Shown piece after piece: positions 18,022 through 24,443 of a DNA stretch of 64,000 nucleotides (within the stretch, counting starts at the first letter, position 1; every line of letters begins with the position of its first letter). Where the stretch lies: NCBI GenBank assembly GCA_020351875.1, contig CP070671.1:3260834-3324833 (forward strand), given 5' to 3'. Under the pieces are notes generated by a model that searched no databases, was not told the origin of the DNA, and saw only the letters and a list, made by a program, of their open reading frames with translations. A program made the position numbers and the translations under genes. Origin of the DNA: Chromatiales bacterium. GTDB lineage: Bacteria; Pseudomonadota; Gammaproteobacteria; Steroidobacterales; GCA-2729495.

Positions 18022-18576
18022 TCAGGCGTCCTCCGGCAGCTCGAGTTCGGCCGGCGTGGTGGCCTGCACTTTCTCGAACAGCGCCACCTCCCGGGCCATG
18101 GCCTCGTCCGTAATGCCGGCCATGAACTCCCAGTCAGCCGGTTTGAACAGCTTGCCGGCCAGGTCCGTCGTCCCGCCATGATGGCCCATGTTACGCACGA
18201 TGAAGTCCGTGAATTCGCGTGCAGCAGTCTCGAATTTCTCGATCGCTGCCGCACCCTGCGCCTTCAGCGCATCCCGGGCCCCGAGCAACTCGTCGAGGCG
18301 CTGTTGATTCCCCGCCAGCCGCTCGTCGAGTTCGTCCAGCGCCTGCTGCACCTTGTCATCGACGCGCTCGACTTTCTCGCGAATCATGTTGCCCATCTTC
18401 ACGTCCTGCGCGTGCAGGCGTGCCATCGACGCTTCCATGTAATCGCCCACCGCTGCATAGAACGGCGCCCAGTCGGGATTGCCCTGGGCGGTCTGGGCGA
18501 CGGCCGCCGACAGTTTCTGGCGCACCGTGCGCAAGCGGCGCCGCTCGCCGGCGATGCGTTCCTGCAAGGTACTCAC
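18022..18576 (-). CDS. Helical/coiled-coil protein of unknown function
   Basis: 184 residues, almost entirely predicted alpha-helix, with charged heptad-like stretches at ~1-30 and ~65-125 (KVERVDDKVQQALDELDERL). No signal peptide or TM segment. A conserved-looking 'FIVRNMGHHGG' segment lies near residue 130. The distribution of His and Glu could recall a four-helix bundle, but no metal-site motif is convincing. Ends 4 nt from the convergent TlpA-like gene. I do not recognise it. Confidence 0.7.
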   Translation of the reverse strand: MSTLQERIAGERRRLRTVRQKLSAAVAQTAQGNPDWAPFYAAVGDYMEASMARLHAQDVKMGNMIREKVERVDDKVQQALDELDERLAGNQQRLDELLGARDALKAQGAAAIEKFETAAREFTDFIVRNMGHHGGTTDLAGKLFKPADWEFMAGITDEAMAREVALFEKVQATTPAELELPEDA

Positions 18577-18611
18577 GATCTGTGCTCCCGGATGACCATG
18601 GGACAGCCAGT

Positions 18612-19112
18612 CTACAGCGCAACGGTGTCGTCGCGCTTGCTACTGCGCGGCCCGGGCCGCAACGGCACGATGCCGCGATCGTCAACGGGGACTCGCCCCA
18701 GCCCGAGGCCGATCATGTCCACGTAGCCGGTGACCCGGTAGTCCAGCGTCGCGTCACCGGACATCAGCCAGGACAGGAACTGGGGTGCCTGGCTCACCAG
18801 GTCCGTCTCGATGCGCACCGTGGCCGTACCCTGTTCGCCAGCGGGCAACGAAAACCCGTCCACCAGTTCGCCAGTGCCGGCACTCAGATCCTCGAGATCC
18901 AGGCGCAGGCGCGCAGCGGCCACGCGTAACGGCACGTCGTTGGGATTGACCAAAGACAGGCGCAGCAGGAACACCTGCTGATTGATCCCGATGCTCTCGG
19001 GATCGATGGCCGCCACGCGTATATCCGGAACTTTGGTCGGCGCCCGGGGCGCGGTGCAGGCGGCCAGGAGCAGGATGAAAACAGCGGGCCAGGCCCAGGC
19101 CAGTCTAGACAT
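18612..19112 (-). CDS. LEA14-like (LEA type 2) lipoprotein
   Basis: 166 residues. Lipobox LLLAAC gives lipidation at Cys19. The mature domain shows the LEA-2/WHy pattern: 'FLLRLSLVNPNDVPLRV', 'DGFSLPAGEQGTATVRIE' and 'YRVTGYVDM'. Members are small beta-sandwich envelope proteins linked to desiccation or stress tolerance in some organisms, with no known enzymatic activity. The start overlaps the end of the aldo/keto reductase gene by 8 nt, so the two are co-transcribed. Confidence 0.85.
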   Translation of the reverse strand: MSRLAWAWPAVFILLLAACTAPRAPTKVPDIRVAAIDPESIGINQQVFLLRLSLVNPNDVPLRVAAARLRLDLEDLSAGTGELVDGFSLPAGEQGTATVRIETDLVSQAPQFLSWLMSGDATLDYRVTGYVDMIGLGLGRVPVDDRGIVPLRPGPRSSKRDDTVAL

Positions 19113-20088
19113 TCACCGTCTGCATCATGCTTTCGGGATAGCGGTCCCCGTAGACCAGGTTCTCCGGCAGCGCATTGGCAATGAAATCCAGGTCGACGGC
19201 CGACATGTCCAGCTCCAGCGCTCCGAGATTCTCCTCGAGATGCTCGCGCGTCTTCATGCCCGGAATCGGCAACACGCCACGCCACTGGGCCAGCACCCAG
19301 GCCAGGGCCAGCTGGGCCGGCGTGCAGTCGAATCGCTGCGCCAGCACCTCCACGCGCTCGGCCACCGGCAGGTTGCGGCGCAGGTTGTCATCGTCAAAGC
19401 GCGGAAACAGGCGCCGGGTGTCGTCGGCCGTCAGGTCGTCGCGGCTGCGAATCGCGCCCGTCAGGAAACCGCGCCCCAGCGGGCTGTAGGCCACGAAAGC
19501 CACGCCCAGTTCGCGGCACGCATCCAGGGCCGGCTGCGCCGCTTGGCGGGTCCACAGGGACAACTCGCTTTGCAGGGCTGCCACCGGATAGATCTCGTGG
19601 GCCCGGCGCAGCGTGTCGACGCTGGCTTCAGACAGGCCGACGAAACGCACCTTGCCGGCCGCCACCAGGTCAGCCATCGTGCCGACAGACTCTTCCAGCC
19701 GCACCGTCGGGTCGATGCGATGCAGGTAGAACAGGTCAATCCGTTCTACGCCCAGGCGCTTCAGGCTCGCATCACAGGATTCGCGAATGGTCTCGGGCCG
19801 ATTGTCCGACACGAGCTTGCCTTCCGGGCTGCGCTCCACGCCGCACTTGGTCGCGAGAAAGACTTTGTCAAGCTGACCGCGGAGGCAGTCGCCGACGAAA
19901 CTCTCGTTGGCCCCGTCCTGGTACACGGCAGCGGTATCGAAGTGTGTGACGCCAAGGGATAAGGCCCGCTCGATGGTCGCCCGCGCCTCGCGATCGTCGC
20001 GTTCGCCGTACCAGCCCACCAGTCCCATGCAGCCCAGGCCGAGTGCTGACACGCTAATACCCGTGTTATTCAGTTCGCGCTGCTCCAC
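19105..20088 (-). CDS. Aldo/keto reductase
   Basis: 327 residues, one complete (beta/alpha)8 barrel. The catalytic tetrad is visible: D51 (FDTA), Y56 (VYQDGANE), K81 (ATKCG) and H123 (YLHRIDP). NADPH-binding signature 'PIPGMKTREHLEENLGAL' is near the C-terminus. Sequence is closest in style to the AKR13-type general stress/aldehyde reductases. Substrate unknown. First gene of a short operon with the LEA14-like lipoprotein; divergent from the DUF423 gene with 65 nt between. Confidence 0.92.
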   Translation of the reverse strand: MEQRELNNTGISVSALGLGCMGLVGWYGERDDREARATIERALSLGVTHFDTAAVYQDGANESFVGDCLRGQLDKVFLATKCGVERSPEGKLVSDNRPETIRESCDASLKRLGVERIDLFYLHRIDPTVRLEESVGTMADLVAAGKVRFVGLSEASVDTLRRAHEIYPVAALQSELSLWTRQAAQPALDACRELGVAFVAYSPLGRGFLTGAIRSRDDLTADDTRRLFPRFDDDNLRRNLPVAERVEVLAQRFDCTPAQLALAWVLAQWRGVLPIPGMKTREHLEENLGALELDMSAVDLDFIANALPENLVYGDRYPESMMQTVNV

Positions 20089-20153
20089 AGCGATCCCCCT
20101 GCTCCGAATGGCGCCTAGAATAGCACCCGGCTCACAATGGGGAGGATTCGGTC

Positions 20154-20558
20154 ATGCAGACCGTCGAGCGCGTCATTATCGTCACCGGCTGCATATTGCT
20201 GACGGCAGCTGGTGCGCTCAGTGCGTATGGCTTTCACGGCCTCGCGGACTCGATCAGCCCCGCCAAGCAGGAATCGTGGCACTGGGCCGTCGACATGCAG
20301 TTCTACCACGCCCTCGGGATGGTGCTGGTCGGGTTGCTGGGCGGGCGTATCGGGCCGTCCTGGCCGCTGCGGCTGGCGGGTGCCGCCATGCTGGCCGGCA
20401 TCCTGATCTTTTCGGGGCTGATCTACGCGGAAACGCTCGGCGCGCCGGAATCCATTGGCGAGATCGTGCCGACCGGCGGCACACTGTTCATGCTGTCCTG
20501 GCTGCTGGTCGCGATTGGCGTGTGGCGTGCCCCGAGCAAAGCTTCATTGCTATCCTAG
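20154..20558 (+). CDS. DUF423 small integral membrane protein
   Basis: 134 residues with four hydrophobic segments (~7-27, ~48-66, ~72-92, ~105-122). The N-terminal 'LLTAAGALSAYGFHGL' and 'WHWAVDMQFYHALGMVLVGLL' are the hallmark of DUF423 (YgdD-type) inner-membrane proteins, whose function is not established. Ribosome site ggggagg precedes the ATG by 8 nt. Followed 30 nt later by the exported NmrA-like gene. Confidence 0.9.
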   Translation: MQTVERVIIVTGCILLTAAGALSAYGFHGLADSISPAKQESWHWAVDMQFYHALGMVLVGLLGGRIGPSWPLRLAGAAMLAGILIFSGLIYAETLGAPESIGEIVPTGGTLFMLSWLLVAIGVWRAPSKASLLS

Positions 20559-20588
20559 CGGCCGGCCCGAACCCGAATGGAGAAGCCC

Positions 20589-21353
20589 ATGAACCTGAGT
20601 CGTCGACTCTTTCCCGCGCTGCTGGCGAGCCTGTGTTGCACCATTAGCTGGGCCGGCAGCCACTCGAACGGCGGCACGGTACTGGTCATCGGCGCCACGG
20701 GCGAGACCGGCAAGCTGGTCGTCGCCAGGCTGGTGGACGAGGGCTATACGGTAAAAGCCTTCGTGCGGGACGCGGTGAAGGGCCGTAAGACACTGGGCAA
20801 GAAAGTGTCGCTGGTGACCGGCGATGTCACGATTCCGGCCACCATCGAACCTGCCTTCAACGGCATCGACTACGTGATTTCTGCGGTCGGTGCCACCGCT
20901 GCGTCGGGCAACAACCGGCCGGAGAAGGTCGACTACGAAGGCGTCAAGCACCTTGCCGACGCCGCGGCCGCGGCCGGCGTGAAGCATTTCGTCCTGGTCT
21001 CTTCGATGGGCGTCACTCACGAGGACCACCAGCTGAACCGGTTTTTCGGCAAGGTGCTGATCTGGAAAGCGCAAGGTGAACAGGCCCTGCGCGACAGCGG
21101 CGTGCCCTACACGATCGTCAGGCCCGGCGGCCTGATCAACGAACCCGGCGGTAATCTGCGGGTGGTGGCGATCCAGGGCGACCCGCTAATGGACAACGCG
21201 AGGATCCCCCGCGCCGACGTCGCCCAGGTCTGCATAGAAGCCCTGAAGTCGCCGGCTGCACAAAACAAGACGCTGGAGGTTTTCACCGAAGAAGGCGAAT
21301 CCGTCAGCGATTGGAATGGCTTCTTCGCGGCGCTGGAGCCTGACGGCACCTGA
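20589..21353 (+). CDS. Exported NAD(P)-binding SDR/NmrA-like protein
   Basis: 254 residues from ATG 20589, chosen because ggagaag lies just upstream; the in-frame ATG at 20577 lacks one. A signal peptide (RRLFPALLASLCCTISWAG) precedes an atypical short-chain dehydrogenase with the Rossmann motif GATGETG, VRD after beta-2, and 'VLVSSMGVTHEDHQLNRF'. The usual catalytic YxxxK is not evident, as in NmrA/SDR_a5 sensor or isomerase types. Export of a Rossmann protein is unusual. It is followed by a repeat-rich intergenic region. Confidence 0.83.
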   Translation: MNLSRRLFPALLASLCCTISWAGSHSNGGTVLVIGATGETGKLVVARLVDEGYTVKAFVRDAVKGRKTLGKKVSLVTGDVTIPATIEPAFNGIDYVISAVGATAASGNNRPEKVDYEGVKHLADAAAAAGVKHFVLVSSMGVTHEDHQLNRFFGKVLIWKAQGEQALRDSGVPYTIVRPGGLINEPGGNLRVVAIQGDPLMDNARIPRADVAQVCIEALKSPAAQNKTLEVFTEEGESVSDWNGFFAALEPDGT

Positions 21354-21368
21354 AGGCCGGTGGTCGCC

Positions 21369-21515
21369 CGGCGGGTCCGGGCAGGACACTCTGCCAGGCT
21401 AAACCTCCTTCGGACATCCCTGTCCTCAGTCGGATCGGCCCTCCGTCGCTCCCGCCATCCATGGCTCCACTCCGCCGGGACGACGCCTCGCAGAGTGTCC
21501 TGCCCGGACCCGCCG
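21369..21515. repeat. Dispersed stem-loop repeat, copy A
   Basis: A perfect 26-bp inverted repeat (21369-21394 with 21490-21515) encloses a 95-nt loop. Loop bases 21397-21487 align without gaps to 49039-49129 in copy B with 80 of 91 identical, whereas the arms of the two copies are different sequences. A sub-hairpin GGACA-TCCC-TGTCC lies in the loop. The element begins 16 nt after the exported SDR gene, between convergent genes. No ORF here is convincing. Confidence 0.85.
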
Positions 21516-21605
21516 CACGTGAATGCGCAACGGGTAACCAGGCCGGAAGAACGCCGCAGGCGTAACGGAAAGGCAGGTACCGTCCGATGGCCCGCGGTTC
21601 ATCGT

Positions 21606-21645
21606 TCGCGACAGCGCCACGCCAATCGATGACCCGCCATCGCCC
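21606..21645. repeat. Second shared block of the dispersed repeat (copy A)
   Basis: Forty bases beginning tcgcgacagcgccacgccaa align without gaps to 49275-49314 with 33 of 40 identical. It lies ~90 nt beyond copy A of the stem-loop; the corresponding distance in copy B is ~125 nt. The rest of 21516-21738 shows no gene and no clear match to copy B. Confidence 0.7.
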
Positions 21646-21738
21646 CCTCCCCGAGGGCGAGGCGCGTCACCAAACCACGAACGCTCAACGACACAGGAAG
21701 CGTCAACACCGACAAAGGGAACCCGGCACAACGCGGAG

Positions 21739-21810
21739 GGGTCGCGCGGGGGAAATCTTACCGAGCGAATTCTTCACTCTGAGCGAGGGAAGAATTCCCC
21801 CGCGCGGCCC
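21739..21810. repeat. Nested inverted repeats before the amine oxidase 3' end
   Basis: Outer arms 21739-21754 and 21795-21810 pair over 16 positions with one G-T. Inner arms GAATTCTTC (21767-21775) and GAAGAATTC (21789-21797) are exact. The two structures share bases 21795-21797, so they compete. No T-run follows on either strand, so a standard terminator is not indicated. Confidence 0.7.
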
Positions 21811-21849
21811 TGCCACCAGCGCGGGAATCAACCTTCCTGAACAGACGCA

Positions 21850-23277
21850 CTAAATCCGATTGAGGATTTCTAAAGCCGCCCGCTCCCCCGACTCCATTGC
21901 CCCTTCCAGCCCAACGTTCAGCACCGCCGTGTAGTCACCCGCAAAGTGCACCCGCCCGTGCGGCGCCGCCAGCACGTTGCCGAACTTCGTGATGTCGCCG
22001 GGCGCGCGGAACGGGATGTGGCCCTGCTGGAACGGCTGGCGATACCAGTTCATCACCGCGGTGATCTCCACGCGGCCTGCCGTGCTTGGCCGCGCGGCCA
22101 CCAGTTCCGCCATCGCGCGCTCGCGGATCTCTGCGTTGCCGAGGTTGCGGAACTCGCGGTTCGCGGCGCCGCTCTTGTTCATCCACAGGTAGTAGCCGTC
22201 TGCGCCGCTGTACTTCATCACGCGGCCCATCGTCGTCGTCGACCACACGGCACCCGGCAACCCGTCCTGCTCCCAGTAGGGCTCCTTCACGTGGAAGTAC
22301 ACGCTGGTGTTGTCGCCCGGCGGGATGCGGCTCACGGCTGCCGCGTGCAGGCCTGGCAGGGCCGGGTTGAAGCTGATCTTGCCGAGGACGCCGAGCGGCG
22401 CGCTGCACACGCAGAAGCGCGCCCGGTAGCTGCGGCCGGCGGCATCCTGAACCGTCACGCCGGTGTCGGTCGTGTCGACGCCTGCCACCTGGATGCCGAA
22501 GCGCACTTCACGCTTCAGCATCGCGGCCATGCCTTCCGGCAGGCGGCTGGAACCGTCGCTGAGCCGCACCAAACCGTCCAGACCGCCCATCTCTTGCTGA
22601 AAGCGGGCCAGGCGCATTTGCCACAGTGCCGATACGCCGTCGAGGCTGTCGGCCGGCACCTGCGTCGCGATCAGCCGGCGCGCCTCTTCGCTCGCGCCGA
22701 TTTCGCGCAGGTAGTCGCCGTAGGCGATGTCGAACTGTTGGGCGTCGGGCGCAAGCCACGAGTCGAGTTCCGACAACGGTGACGGGCGCGGCGCGTAGAT
22801 CATCGGCAGCGCGAAGGGTCCGAACGGCCCGGTGTTGCGTTCCTTGCCGACCAGCTTGTTCAACTCCGATTCGGGCCAGCCGCTGATCGGCATCGTCGTG
22901 CCATCCACGTTCAGCGCAAAATTCAGGTCGGCGGACTCCAGCCAGTTGCCGGTTTGCAGGCCCAGGCGCGTGATCATGTCGCGCACGCGGGCGTAACCCT
23001 TCGCGATTTCTGTGCCGCCGGCCTCGGGGCGGCCCGGCACGCCGTCCAGCGTCCAGATGCGCCCGCCGAGCCGATCGTCGGCCTCGAGCACCAGCACGTC
23101 GAGCCCGGCGTCCTGCAGTAACAGCGCAGCTTCGAGGCCGGACAGGCCCGCGCCGATGACGATCACGTCGGCGTCGGGTGCACGCGCGCAGCCGGTCAAG
23201 CGCAGAACGGACGGTGCCGCAGCCGAAACGGCTGCGGCACCCAGGACTCTTAGCAGTTGCCGGCGACTACTCGCCAC
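21850..23277 (-). CDS. Flavin monoamine oxidase family protein, exported
   Basis: 475 residues with a GTG start at 23277. N-terminus SRRQLLRVLGAAAVSAAAP resembles a twin-arginine signal, which would fit export of a folded flavoprotein; a Cys follows in LTGCARAP. The FAD-binding Rossmann motif is VIVIGAGLSGLEAA with LEADDRLGGRIWT downstream, and the C-terminal FAD motif is 'GRVHFAGDYTAVLNVGLEGAMESGERAA'. The family oxidises amines with release of aldehyde, ammonia and H2O2. Its start overlaps the end of a TonB-receptor remnant, suggesting an ancestral uptake-and-oxidation pair. Confidence 0.9.
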   Translation of the reverse strand: MASSRRQLLRVLGAAAVSAAAPSVLRLTGCARAPDADVIVIGAGLSGLEAALLLQDAGLDVLVLEADDRLGGRIWTLDGVPGRPEAGGTEIAKGYARVRDMITRLGLQTGNWLESADLNFALNVDGTTMPISGWPESELNKLVGKERNTGPFGPFALPMIYAPRPSPLSELDSWLAPDAQQFDIAYGDYLREIGASEEARRLIATQVPADSLDGVSALWQMRLARFQQEMGGLDGLVRLSDGSSRLPEGMAAMLKREVRFGIQVAGVDTTDTGVTVQDAAGRSYRARFCVCSAPLGVLGKISFNPALPGLHAAAVSRIPPGDNTSVYFHVKEPYWEQDGLPGAVWSTTTMGRVMKYSGADGYYLWMNKSGAANREFRNLGNAEIRERAMAELVAARPSTAGRVEITAVMNWYRQPFQQGHIPFRAPGDITKFGNVLAAPHGRVHFAGDYTAVLNVGLEGAMESGERAALEILNRI

Positions 23278-23401
23278 GGAAGCGGTAGTTCACGCGCACG
23301 CCCCACTGCCGTTCGTCGGGCAGCATCGGGGCCTGGGTCAGCGGCAGCACGCAAGTGTTCAACGGTGGATCAAAAATGAAGTTGATGCCTTGTGGCGGTG
23401 C
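23267..23401 (-). pseudogene. C-terminal remnant of a TonB-dependent receptor
   Basis: On the minus strand a 44-codon open stretch ends at TAG (23267-23269) and carries NTCVLPLTQAPMLPDERQWG followed by VRVNYRFRGE. The ending aromatic beta-strand (G-V-R-V-N-Y-R-F) is the last strand of outer-membrane TonB receptors. An in-frame TGA at 23402-23404 closes it upstream, and there is no start codon or barrel, so nearly all of the receptor is gone. It overlaps the GTG start of the amine oxidase by 11 nt. The bases 23405-23492 upstream show no further receptor sequence I can recognise. Confidence 0.75.
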
Positions 23402-23492
23402 TCAACATACTTTGTTGCGTCTGCACAAATCAAGGATGGTCGCGGAAGTTGCGCCGCTCACGCGAATGATTCGCGACTGCCGGAACGACGAA

Positions 23493-24443
23493 TCAGGGAT
23501 TGACGAGTGGCTGGCCGGTGCGCGGCGTCACCACCCCGCCGCGTCCGTTGCTGAAGCGCACCGGGATCGACACGCTTTTCAGTCCTTCATTACGCAACAC
23601 CACGAAGTGCAGGTGCGGCCCGGTGGTGAAGCCGGTGTTGCCCGACGCCGCGATACGCTCGCCGCGCGCGACCCGCTGGCCCGGGCGTACGCGAATGGAG
23701 TCCCAGGCCAGGTGCGCGTAAACCGCGAAAGTGCCGTCGTCGTGCAGGATACGCACCTGGTTCGCCTTACTCACGAATTTGGCGGCATCCACGCCGCCGA
23801 GAAAGTTCGCGTACGCCACGGCCACGACCGTGCCTTCGCGGGCCGCGAACACGCCGCTGCCTTCCGGCATCGCAATATCGATTGCATGCTGGCTGTCGGG
23901 CGTGACATGCGTGATGCGGTCCGGTGCAGCCTGGGTCACCAGGAACTCCGATGCCGGGCCAATGGGCGGCAGGTAAGGGACATCCGGACGGTGTTCAGCC
24001 GCGGGATCCCCCAGTATGAAACCATGCTGCAATTCGAAGGCCATCGGCGCGCCGGTCTGCCGTGCGCGCAGCACCATGACCGTTTGTTCCGCGCCGGGCG
24101 GCAGGACGGCCAGCGCACGCTGCGCCGCCAGTTCGCCCTGCAGGTTGTCGGCGGCCGTGAGCCAGACCGCCACCTGCGCCGGGCACAAGCACTCGTTGCG
24201 CGCGATGATCTGGGCACCACCCGGCACCGGGTCGCGACGCACCTCCACCACCGGCATGTCCGCACCACGGCTGTCCAGCTCAACCCGCTCGTGGGCCTGT
24301 TCGGCGGGTGGCGCGCGATCGGTAAAGACCCAGTTGCCCTGCTTGTCCTGGTAGCGGAAGACGTCCGCCAGGACCGGCCCGGCAGCCAGGCCGAGGGCCA
24401 CGGTGGCAAAAAGAGCCGTCAGGGTGCGTCGAGGCGCCGCCAT
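23493..24443 (-). CDS. M23 family metallopeptidase with N-terminal DUF4124-like domain
   Basis: 316 residues. A signal peptide (~1-26, ending VLA) is followed by 'DVFRYQDKQGNWVFTDRAP', the DUF4124 pattern. The LytM/M23 domain covers ~180-300: zinc ligands in HAIDIAMPEGS and GPHLHFVVL, with VYAHLAWDSIRV between. Expected role: cutting peptidoglycan peptide cross-links or activating amidases in the periplasm. The start overlaps the end of the Nma111-like protease by 25 nt, making it the last gene of the glycine-riboswitch strand. Confidence 0.9.
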   Translation of the reverse strand: MAAPRRTLTALFATVALGLAAGPVLADVFRYQDKQGNWVFTDRAPPAEQAHERVELDSRGADMPVVEVRRDPVPGGAQIIARNECLCPAQVAVWLTAADNLQGELAAQRALAVLPPGAEQTVMVLRARQTGAPMAFELQHGFILGDPAAEHRPDVPYLPPIGPASEFLVTQAAPDRITHVTPDSQHAIDIAMPEGSGVFAAREGTVVAVAYANFLGGVDAAKFVSKANQVRILHDDGTFAVYAHLAWDSIRVRPGQRVARGERIAASGNTGFTTGPHLHFVVLRNEGLKSVSIPVRFSNGRGGVVTPRTGQPLVNP

